Of a DNA stretch of 12,869 nt, positions 6,822 to 11,921 are shown one piece after another. The translations under genes were made by a program, and so were the position numbers. Under the pieces are notes generated by a model. It was given only the letters and a program-made list of their open reading frames with translations. It did not search any database and was not told the DNA's origin. Numbering within the stretch: the first letter of the stretch is position 1; each line of letters opens with the position of its first letter. Where the stretch lies: positions 1 to 12,869 of the forward strand of contig JBGTKC010000212.1 in assembly GCA_041744755.1 (NCBI GenBank), written 5' to 3'. This DNA is from CALDTK01 sp041744755 (lineage in GTDB: Bacteria; Bacteroidota; Bacteroidia; Chitinophagales; Saprospiraceae).

Positions 6822-6836
6822 GCAAGCGCCTACCTT
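6816..6836. repeat. Inverted repeat between divergent hmgA and 4-TM gene (possible operator)
   Basis: AAGGTAG (6816-6822), a 7-nt spacer and CTACCTT (6830-6836): perfect 7-bp arms with centres 14 bp apart, in the 33-bp gap between two divergent starts. Each arm carries TACCTT, the core of a possible -7 box for one of the genes, so a protein bound here could control both. Confidence 0.6.
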
Positions 6837-6838
6837 CC
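6831..6838 (+). promoter_or_regulatory. Candidate -7 box (TACCTTCC) of the 4-TM gene
   Basis: A weaker match to TAnnTTTG (6 of 8), placed 4 nt before the ATG at 6843, mirror-like to the hmgA box across the inverted repeat. Confidence 0.3.
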
Positions 6839-6842
6839 TGCT

Positions 6843-7289
6843 ATGGGAAAAGTCGACCACACGATCCTCGATAGTGACCTCAGTTGGGACACTGAGCCGC
6901 GTGTGCCCCCAGAGCGCCTCTACAGCATCGGGGCGATTCTTGGGATTAGTGTCTTCGCGAGTGCTATCGCGGGCGCGGTGCTCATGATGCACAATGCTCG
7001 GCAGCTGCGCAGCGGTCGGGGGATGATCCACTTACTGGCCGGTATAGGTATCGCGGTGGCGGTGGTCGCGATCGGGGCGTACGTACTGCCCGAGGGCGCT
7101 GGCATAGTAGCTACCGCGATTCAGGTCGGCGCGATGTACGCTTACGTGAAGGCGACGCAAGGCCCGCAGATCGATATCTGGCAAGCGGCCGGCGGACGCC
7201 GGGCTTCGGCGTGGCTACCGGTCGGGATCGCCCTCGGTGTACTGGCGTTGGCGATCCTGTCGGTCGTTTTGCTGGGTAACCTGGAATAG
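6843..7289 (+). CDS. Four-TM membrane protein of unknown function
   Basis: A 148-residue protein with a 29-residue polar N-terminus (MGKVDHTILDSDLSWDTEPR), then four hydrophobic segments at about 30-49, 62-82, 85-103 and 124-145. They are joined by short basic loops (NARQLRSGRG; GGRRAS), which favours both termini in the cytoplasm. No catalytic motif or named family is recognised. The start at 6843 is chosen because the longer frame (to 6669) would overlap hmgA and lacks membrane character. It is divergent from hmgA across 33 bp. The stop is followed at once by a GTTTT-hairpin copy (7290-7304). A role linked to tyrosine breakdown would be a guess from the shared upstream region only. Confidence 0.75.
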   Translation: MGKVDHTILDSDLSWDTEPRVPPERLYSIGAILGISVFASAIAGAVLMMHNARQLRSGRGMIHLLAGIGIAVAVVAIGAYVLPEGAGIVATAIQVGAMYAYVKATQGPQIDIWQAAGGRRASAWLPVGIALGVLALAILSVVLLGNLE

Positions 7290-7304
7290 GTTTTGGCGAA
7301 AGCC
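7290..7304 (+). repeat. GTTTT-GNRA hairpin motif, copy 9 (abutting a stop codon)
   Basis: Reads G TTTT GGC GAAA GCC, the majority form, with its G directly after the TAG of the 4-TM gene. Preceded by AG as in copy 4, and non-coding. Confidence 0.85.
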
Positions 7305-7341
7305 AGCGTGCAGGAGTACAGGCGTAGTGTACCTGAACGCT
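7305..7341 (+). terminator. Interrupted stem-loop downstream of the 4-TM gene, possible terminator
   Basis: AGCGT (7305-7309) pairs with ACGCT (7337-7341), CAG (7311-7313) with CTG (7333-7335), and GTAC (7316-7319) with GTAC (7329-7332), with one mismatch and a 2-nt bulge around a 9-nt loop. A T5 run comes only at 7356-7360, too far for a classical intrinsic terminator. The position behind the stop fits a transcript end. Confidence 0.4.
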
Positions 7342-7401
7342 GCTGCAGGCTTAAGTTTTTGAGTTTAGCCACTAGCGCTACACATACACCCGACATAGCC
7401 G

Positions 7402-7410
7402 CCCCCCCCC
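7402..7410 (+). repeat. C9 homopolymer tract upstream of a secreted-protein gene
   Basis: Nine consecutive C 72 bp ahead of the ATG at 7483. The surrounding 7342-7482 is otherwise AT-richer than the genes and holds no ORF. The tract might vary in length by slippage. Confidence 0.6.
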
Positions 7411-7482
7411 GCAGAAAGTCCTTACCCGCAATACTCCACAAACAAATGCGCTTGGTCATATAGTGAGCTTTTCAAACATTCG

Positions 7483-7950
7483 ATGATAAGCGCTTCTTTT
7501 TCTAAACTCTCGACCCTCGTCCTGCTCTTAGTTTGCCTTGGCGCTGCGGAGGAGACCGTCGCGCAAGAGGAGACCGTCGCGCAAGAGGAGACCTCTTCAG
7601 AAATCGCTCGCCACTTCGTCTCGACCAGACTCACCGCGGACGTGTCCCGGCGGTCCAATCTACGCTACGAATACGCCCTCAGTAAGCGCGAAGCTCTCTT
7701 TGTCGAGGGGAGTCGCGCTTCCGAAAAACGTAATCCGTACTGGCAATTAGGCCGGGAGTTGACCGGGACAGAGAAAAGTGTAAGTGTCCTGGCTTACCGA
7801 TATGCTATGATTGGCGCGGGCTATCGACTTTACCTCGGGAAGCTCGACACGAAGGGTGCCCGGTGGGCAGAGTCCTCCGCGTTCGCATTTTCGTACACCA
7901 ACGGAGAGCCGGTGTCGAGTCTGCTGACGGTGTGGACCAACTACCCCTAG
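7483..7950 (+). CDS. Secreted protein with tandem-repeated signal-cleavage region, unknown function
   Basis: A 155-residue protein with a signal peptide (KLSTLVLLLVCLGAA, about 8-22) followed by EETVAQ twice and EET once (residues 23-37), encoded by an 18-bp tandem repeat. VAQ followed by Glu looks like a signal-peptidase cleavage site, so the repeat duplicates it. Residues 45-140 alternate polar and hydrophobic positions (LRYEYALSKREALFVEG; YRYAMIGAGYRLYLG; SAFAFSYTNG), suggesting beta-strands of a small barrel or lipocalin-like sheet. No family is recognised. GC content and codon choice look somewhat lower than in the neighbours. It converges on sahH and shares the CTAG of its stop. A truncated 3' end is possible, since the protein stops soon after a strand. 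Confidence 0.65.
   Translation: MISASFSKLSTLVLLLVCLGAAEETVAQEETVAQEETSSEIARHFVSTRLTADVSRRSNLRYEYALSKREALFVEGSRASEKRNPYWQLGRELTGTEKSVSVLAYRYAMIGAGYRLYLGKLDTKGARWAESSAFAFSYTNGEPVSSLLTVWTNYP
7549..7593 (+). repeat. 18-bp tandem repeat (2.5 units)
   Basis: GAGGAGACCGTCGCGCAA occurs at 7549-7566 and 7567-7584 without mismatch, followed by a half unit GAGGAGACC at 7585-7593. The unit keeps the reading frame, so gain or loss of copies would change the protein by six residues at a time. Confidence 0.92.
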
Positions 7951-9260
7951 TACCGGTAGTACTCCGGCTTGAACGGACCCTCCTGCTCTACGCCGATATA
8001 CTCGGCCTGATCCTTGGAGAGGGTCTCGAGCTCGACGCCGATTTTGGCGAGGTGGAGGCGGGCCACCTGCTCGTCGAGGTGCTTCGGGAGCATATAGACC
8101 TTGTTCTCGTACTTGTCGGTGTTCTGCCACAGCTCGAGCTGGGCCAAGACCTGGTTAGTGAACGAATTCGACATCACGAAGCTCGGGTGGCCCGTGCCGC
8201 AACCGAGGTTGACGAGACGCCCTTCCGCGAGGAGGATGATGTCGTGGTCGCCGACGGTGTACTTGTCGACCTGGGGCTTGATGTTGACGTGGGTCTTGCC
8301 GTGGTTGGCCTTTAGCCACCGCACGTCGATCTCGTTGTCGAAGTGACCGATGTTGGCCACGATGGCCTTGTCCTTCATGTTCTCGAAGTGACGGCCGACG
8401 AGGATGTCCTTGTTGCCGGTAGCCGTCACGATGATGTCGGCCTCGAGCACGGCCTTGTCCATCGGCTTGACCTCGAAGCCGTCCATCGCGGCCTGCAGCG
8501 CGCAGATCGGGTCGATCTCCGTGACGATCACGCGGGCGCCCGCGCCTTTCAGCGAAGCGGCCGAACCCTTGCCGACGTCACCATAGCCAGCCACGACGGC
8601 TACCTTCCCGGCAATCATCACGTCCGTTGCGCGGCGGATAGCGTCGACGCAGGACTCCTTACAGCCGTACTTATTGTCGAACTTCGACTTCGTCACCGAG
8701 TCGTTAATATTGATGGCCGGCATCGGGAGCGTGCCTTTCTTCATCCGCTCGTAGAGGCGGTGGACGCCCGTGGTGGTTTCCTCGGACAGGCCCTTGATCC
8801 CGGGCACGAGCTCGGGGAAGCGGTCCAACACCATGTTGGTGAGGTCGCCGCCGTCGTCGAGAATCATGTTCAGGGGCTGGTCGTCTTCGAAGGCGAAGAG
8901 CGTCTGCTCGATGCACCAGTCGAACTCTTCCTCGTTCATGCCCTTCCAGGCGTAGACGGGGACGCCGGTCACGGCGATCGCGGCGGCGGCCTGGTCCTGG
9001 GTCGAGAAGATGTTACAGCTGCTCCACGTCACCTCGGCGCCGAGGGCCGTGAGGGTCTCGATGAGGACGGCCGTCTGAATGGTCATGTGGAGACAACCGG
9101 CCACGCGTGCGCCCTTTAGTGGCTGGCTCGCGCCATACTCCTCGCGCAGGGCCATCAGGCCCGGCATCTCGGCCTCGGCGAGCTCGATTTCCTTGCGACC
9201 CCAGTCGGCGAGATTGATGTCCTTGACCTTAAAGCGGCTGATCGTCTGTGTGGCTTCCAT
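7947..9260 (-). CDS. ahcY: S-adenosylhomocysteine hydrolase (adenosylhomocysteinase)
   Basis: Splits S-adenosylhomocysteine reversibly to adenosine and homocysteine in the cytoplasm, removing the inhibitor of methyltransferases in the activated methyl cycle. The 437-residue product fits the family length. Seen: the substrate domain with CLHMTIQTAVLIETL (56-70), SSCNIFSTQDQAAAA, the catalytic stretch NDSVTKSKFDNKYG with Lys191, Asp195 and Asn196, the NAD-binding GYGDVGKG at 225-232, a TEIDPICALQAAMDG stretch, a HFDNEID motif and the C-terminal KPEYYRY, whose Lys/Tyr reach into the partner subunit's NAD site. No SAH-riboswitch-like structure is evident upstream; a perfect 14-bp palindrome lies 36 bp before the ATG. 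No GTTTT-hairpin copy occurs in this gene. Confidence 0.98.
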   Translation of the reverse strand: MEATQTISRFKVKDINLADWGRKEIELAEAEMPGLMALREEYGASQPLKGARVAGCLHMTIQTAVLIETLTALGAEVTWSSCNIFSTQDQAAAAIAVTGVPVYAWKGMNEEEFDWCIEQTLFAFEDDQPLNMILDDGGDLTNMVLDRFPELVPGIKGLSEETTTGVHRLYERMKKGTLPMPAININDSVTKSKFDNKYGCKESCVDAIRRATDVMIAGKVAVVAGYGDVGKGSAASLKGAGARVIVTEIDPICALQAAMDGFEVKPMDKAVLEADIIVTATGNKDILVGRHFENMKDKAIVANIGHFDNEIDVRWLKANHGKTHVNIKPQVDKYTVGDHDIILLAEGRLVNLGCGTGHPSFVMSNSFTNQVLAQLELWQNTDKYENKVYMLPKHLDEQVARLHLAKIGVELETLSKDQAEYIGVEQEGPFKPEYYRY

Positions 9261-9295
9261 AAGCGGGAGGTGGTGAGCGCGTTTTTAAGTCACGC

Positions 9296-9309
9296 TTCGC
9301 GGCCGCGAA
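9296..9309. repeat. 14-bp perfect palindrome upstream of ahcY (possible operator)
   Basis: TTCGCGGCCGCGAA is its own reverse complement and is centred about 43 bp upstream of the ahcY ATG. A -7-like TAAATTCG overlaps it on the minus strand, so a dimeric regulator bound here would meet the promoter. The arrangement is suggestive only. Confidence 0.55.
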
Positions 9310-9348
9310 TTTAGCCAATAGATTACAGACCCCCGGCGTGCGGACGCA

Positions 9349-9387
9349 GGAAGGCCCAGCCGTGACATTGTCGCGACTGGGCCTTCC
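9349..9387 (-). terminator. Long hairpin between the 9430-9927 gene and ahcY
   Basis: GGAAGGCCCAG (9349-9359) and CTGGGCCTTCC (9377-9387) are perfect 11-bp arms. After one C-A mismatch, pairing goes on for six more pairs (including one T-G) to an ATT loop. It lies about 40 bp past the stop of the upstream minus-strand gene. No U-tract follows on either strand, so it may be a terminator of the kind lacking U-runs, an RNA-stabilising structure or a protein site. Confidence 0.55.
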
Positions 9388-9429
9388 AATATCGATGGTG
9401 CAAAAGCCGATGGTTTTGACGACAGTGTA

Positions 9430-9927
9430 CTAGTTGCTACTCCCCGTCAGCTCGCCGAATACCGGGAAGGCACCCGTGCTGTAGTGAGCGTACCCCTGGT
9501 TACCCGTGATCGGGAAGCGGTACTGGCGCGCGAAACCCTCCAAGAGCGGAGCGATCACGTCGGCGTCGAGCTGGCGGCTGTTCGGGCGCAGGTGGTAGGC
9601 GATGTGCTTCACCGATCCGTCGTTGTTGTAGAAGACGTGGAGCCAGAGCTTCACGCCGCGGATGTCGACGTTCTGCTTGCGGGCGTAGATGTCGAACTCG
9701 TTGAGCATCCCGATCCACTTAGCGAAGGCGTCCTCCTTACTGCAGGCGCAGGCCTCGAGCATCGACTGTGGGTAGGTTTGCACGAGTTCATCGTAGCTGG
9801 ACTCGTACTCCCCGAGGACGAAGACCGTAGGCAGGGCTTTGGCCTTAGGCTGCGGTCCGACGGGCGCGAAGGCGAAGGCGGAGGCTGCACACAGGACGAG
9901 TGCGAGCGTAGAGATTTGTTTGATCAT
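9430..9927 (-). CDS. Secreted protein of unknown function
   Basis: A 165-residue product with a clear signal peptide (MIKQISTLALVLCAASAFAF, cleavage near AFA). The mature part has a pair of cysteines close together (EACACSKED), a W-rich helix (AFAKWIGMLNEFDIYARKQNV), and then a block reading GVKLWLHVFYNNDGSVKHIAYHLRP that looks like two beta-strands with a turn; it ends with FPITGNQGYAHYSTGAFPVFG. The 'strand-NNDG-strand' block is reminiscent of TonB C-terminal-like or similar small periplasmic folds, but no family can be named. It has its own promoter (9972-10006 region) and a hairpin behind it, so it is probably monocistronic. Good ATG-TAG frame with strong codon character. Confidence 0.75.
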   Translation of the reverse strand: MIKQISTLALVLCAASAFAFAPVGPQPKAKALPTVFVLGEYESSYDELVQTYPQSMLEACACSKEDAFAKWIGMLNEFDIYARKQNVDIRGVKLWLHVFYNNDGSVKHIAYHLRPNSRQLDADVIAPLLEGFARQYRFPITGNQGYAHYSTGAFPVFGELTGSSN

Positions 9928-9971
9928 GACTATATGCTGTTTGGGTAGGAAGGCCTAGCGCTGCCGTCTTG

Positions 9972-10006
9972 CAAAGCTAAGGGCTTACGCTGTGGGGTGT
10001 AGGCAA
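9972..10006 (-). promoter_or_regulatory. Bacteroidota-type promoter of the 9430-9927 gene
   Basis: On the minus strand a perfect -7 box TAGCTTTG (9972-9979) follows a TTG (10004-10006, within TTTTTG) after 24 nt, just above the usual 17-23. The ATG is 44 nt downstream of the box, giving a leader of about 37 nt, unlike the leaderless-looking promoters elsewhere in the window. Confidence 0.6.
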
Positions 10007-10069
10007 AAAGAGTACCGCTTTTCCCCCAACGCTAACCGCCGCCGCGAAATTTACCTCCGCGACCGCGAT

Positions 10070-10077
10070 TAAGTTTG
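10070..10077 (+). promoter_or_regulatory. -7 box (TAAGTTTG) immediately before the CvpA gene
   Basis: A perfect match to TAnnTTTG with only 5 nt between it and the ATG at 10083; if functional, the mRNA starts at the ATG. At the -33 position there is only TTT (10050-10052, 17-nt spacer). Confidence 0.45.
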
Positions 10078-10082
10078 CCGAC

Positions 10083-10634
10083 ATGTGGATTGACATCGTC
10101 TTTGCAATCGTGGTCGCGTACGGGTTCTACTGGGGGTACTCCCGCGGGATCATCGGGACCGTGGTCTCGATAGCGGCCGTGGTGCTCGGGTTCGTTCTGG
10201 CGGTGCGGTTCTCGGCCGAGGTCACGGATCTGCTGGCTGACCTCTTCCACACCACCGCCACGGGCGCACTGCCTTTGCTAGGCTTCATCACTACGTTCGT
10301 GCTCGTGTTGCTGTCGTTGCGACTCCTCGTGACTACGGTAGAGCGGGTGCTCTCGGCCCTGCGGATCAATTTCGTCAACAAGGCGGCCGGTGGCCTCGCC
10401 GCGGCGCTCATCGCGACATTCTTGCTCGGCGTGGCCATGTTATCGCTCAACTCCGCAGGTCTGGTCTCTGCCGCGGCGAAGGGCGATTCGCTCACCTACG
10501 GATCGTTGGCGGCCTTCCCGCAGCAGGCGCGTGCCGCTATTCAGCAAAAACAGTCCACCGTCGACAAGGTCAAAGAGGCAGGTCGCAAGGCCATCGAACG
10601 CGGCCGCGAAGAGCGCGAACGAGGACGGGACTAA
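10083..10634 (+). CDS. CvpA-family membrane protein
   Basis: A 183-residue inner-membrane protein with the CvpA layout. It starts MWIDIVFAIVVAYGFYWGYSRGIIGTV, where the GY.RG stretch between TM1 and TM2 is the family signature. Four hydrophobic segments lie at about 3-18, 24-42, 64-86 and 103-124; NKAAGGLAAALIATFLLGV is the conserved fourth helix with its Gly-rich lead. A polar, strongly basic/acidic tail (KVKEAGRKAIERGREERERGRD) follows. E. coli CvpA is needed for colicin V production and envelope stress tolerance; the molecular role is not settled. It stands alone, convergent with the 84-residue gene 57 bp away. Confidence 0.88.
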   Translation: MWIDIVFAIVVAYGFYWGYSRGIIGTVVSIAAVVLGFVLAVRFSAEVTDLLADLFHTTATGALPLLGFITTFVLVLLSLRLLVTTVERVLSALRINFVNKAAGGLAAALIATFLLGVAMLSLNSAGLVSAAAKGDSLTYGSLAAFPQQARAAIQQKQSTVDKVKEAGRKAIERGREERERGRD

Positions 10635-10691
10635 ACCCTGGGAGGGATACTGCCGCTCGTTCGGTAGACCTATCTGCGGAAAGGGTCGACC

Positions 10692-10946
10692 TTACGCGGC
10701 GATTGGACCCCCGAGGCTCACGCGCTCGCGCTGGAGCTCGTCGAGGACCTCGAGCATGAGGCTGTCGACGAAGAATTCTACGTTGCCGGCCGTATGCTTC
10801 TTGCTCGGGGTCCGCATGGCGCGCGTCGCCGTGCGCTGGTAAAGTTCGCGCGCGAGGTCCATGTCCTCCGACGACATCCGGAGTGCCTTGGCCTGAAGCT
10901 CGGGCGTGTACTTGTTGAGATAAGAGTAGAAGTCGAAGGTCGACAT
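10692..10946 (-). CDS. Small helical protein of unknown function
   Basis: An 84-residue product, MSTFDFYSYLNKYTPELQAKALR onwards, probably all-helical and cytoplasmic, with no TM segment and no cysteine. The middle, YQRTATRAMRTPSKKHTAGN, is basic, while both ends are acidic (SSEDMDLARELY; DSLMLEVLDELQRE). No family is recognised. The start at 10946 is preferred over ATG at 11027, because the added 27 residues have low-complexity, non-coding character and cross a GTTTT-hairpin copy (10964-10978). Both neighbours point toward or away from it, so it is monocistronic. Confidence 0.65.
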   Translation of the reverse strand: MSTFDFYSYLNKYTPELQAKALRMSSEDMDLARELYQRTATRAMRTPSKKHTAGNVEFFVDSLMLEVLDELQRERVSLGGPIAA

Positions 10947-10963
10947 GGCGCGTATCAGTATGG

Positions 10964-10978
10964 GTTTTGCCGAAAGGC
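10964..10978 (+). repeat. GTTTT-GNRA hairpin motif, copy 10 (upstream of the 84-aa gene)
   Basis: Reads G TTTT GCC GAAA GGC: the swapped stem, as copy 6, with a GAAA loop. Lies 18 bp ahead of the minus-strand start at 10946, in the likely promoter or leader. Confidence 0.8.
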
Positions 10979-11086
10979 GGTGCCAAGATGCGACGCCCAT
11001 CCTGCGAGCCGTACACCTTAACGCCAATGTAACACGGCCTCATTATTTAGCGGTAGTCTCAGGCGAGAATTTGGTCCGCTATGTCT

Positions 11087-11098
11087 ATTTCGCGAAAT
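11087..11098. repeat. 12-bp perfect palindrome
   Basis: ATTTCGCGAAAT, 13 bp behind the stop of the DUF4130 gene in an AT-richer gap. It shares TTCGCG/CGCGAA with the palindrome upstream of ahcY. No function can be assigned. Confidence 0.4.
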
Positions 11099-11111
11099 CC
11101 TTAATAGGAAT

Positions 11112-11921
11112 TTACTCCCCCCAGTGCCGCTTCTCGGTGAGGTGGCGCCAGTAGCGCGGCGGTACGTGGAGCTTGTGCAATTTGGGGTTCTTGCGGGCCT
11201 CGATGTTGACGCTGTCGAAGTAGGTGCCCCACAGCCGTTGGAAGCCATCTTCGTGGGAGGCGGCCGCCGCCACGTTCGGCTGTGCTTTACTCGGAAGAGC
11301 CGCCGATACGCCTTCCGGCAAAACTTCCGACCCCGCGGGCAACTCTACCCTGACCGCCTTCGTGTGCCCGGGCGCGAACCAGAATCCGTAATCGCGCCGC
11401 CCGTCCCAGATGAGCCACTCCTGGTCCTGGTAGCGGTCCTCGAAGTGCTCGACGGCCAGTGGCAACACGTCGAAGTCCGGGTCGATGCGCGCGAAGTAGA
11501 GTCCGTCTTCTGCTTCCGCGAAACGCACGAACGCATGCGTGCGGTGGATCTCGCGGCACATCTTTTTGTGCACCTGCTTGGTGCGAAAAATGGCCTCGTC
11601 GCGGTAGTCCTCTGCGGCCTCGACGCTTTGCTCGCGGAACATCCTTACCATCAGGTGCACGATGTCCGTGTCGCTCTCGGTGGTGTCGAAGAGCCAGTTG
11701 CGCAAGACCAGCTCCCGGTCGAAGCCTTTGAACGTACCGAGTCCCTCCCAGACGCGCTTGGCGTGCGCCTCGTCCGTGGCCACAGTAACGGGCTCGCCGA
11801 ACATGTTGGGGCTGTAGCGGTGCGTCCGCTCGAGCTGCTCCACGACGAGGCCGTTGGCGAAGACCTCAAAGACCACGGACAACAGGCCGGCGAGGGAGCC
11901 GTCGAAGAGGGTGGCGGTCAC
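11112..11921 (-). CDS. TIGR03915/DUF4130 family protein, partner of a radical-SAM DNA-repair-type protein
   Basis: A 269-residue protein with the DUF4130 signature: KKMCREIHRTHAFVRFAEAEDGLYFARI, then DVLPLAVEHFEDRYQDQEWLIWDGRRDYGFWF, and the C-terminal FDSVNIEARKNPKLHKLHVPPRYWRHL. The family is annotated as a probable DNA-metabolism protein; the same domain occurs fused to uracil-DNA-glycosylase-like (UdgX-type) domains elsewhere. The start is GTG at 11921, overlapping the stop of the upstream radical-SAM gene in a GTGA, so the two are translationally coupled. The longer frame to 12065 lies inside the partner gene. It begins VTATLFDGSLAGLLSVVFEVF, the usual N-terminus. Reaction unknown; a two-component DNA repair or modification system is the established suggestion. 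Contains a GTTTT-hairpin copy at 11310-11324. Confidence 0.92.
   Translation of the reverse strand: MTATLFDGSLAGLLSVVFEVFANGLVVEQLERTHRYSPNMFGEPVTVATDEAHAKRVWEGLGTFKGFDRELVLRNWLFDTTESDTDIVHLMVRMFREQSVEAAEDYRDEAIFRTKQVHKKMCREIHRTHAFVRFAEAEDGLYFARIDPDFDVLPLAVEHFEDRYQDQEWLIWDGRRDYGFWFAPGHTKAVRVELPAGSEVLPEGVSAALPSKAQPNVAAAASHEDGFQRLWGTYFDSVNIEARKNPKLHKLHVPPRYWRHLTEKRHWGE
11310..11324 (-). repeat. GTTTT-GNRA hairpin motif, copy 11 (in DUF4130 gene, sense)
   Basis: Minus strand: G TTTT GCC GGAA GGC, a perfect swapped stem with a GGAA loop. It encodes VLPEG, in a different frame from copy 6 although both are sense. Confidence 0.8.

Noticed and set aside
6810..7031. N-terminal extension of hmgA to an ATG at 7031
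   Set aside because: Would overlap the divergent 4-TM gene and cover the inverted repeat; the family N-terminus is at 6809.
8343..9119. Plus-strand open frame (258 codons) opposite ahcY
   Set aside because: Antisense shadow of ahcY codon bias, with no recognisable domain.
9411..9425. GTTTT-GAC-GACA-GTG as a thirteenth hairpin element
   Set aside because: The loop GACA breaks the GNRA rule and the outer pair is G-G; at best a decayed copy.
9261..9429. SAH riboswitch upstream of ahcY
   Set aside because: No conserved SAH-aptamer core could be matched by eye; only a palindrome and a hairpin belonging more likely to the preceding gene.
10535..10550. Minus-strand GTTTTTGCTGAATAGC as an element copy
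   Set aside because: GCT/AGC pairs, but the loop is GAAT and an extra T intervenes, so it fails the rule.
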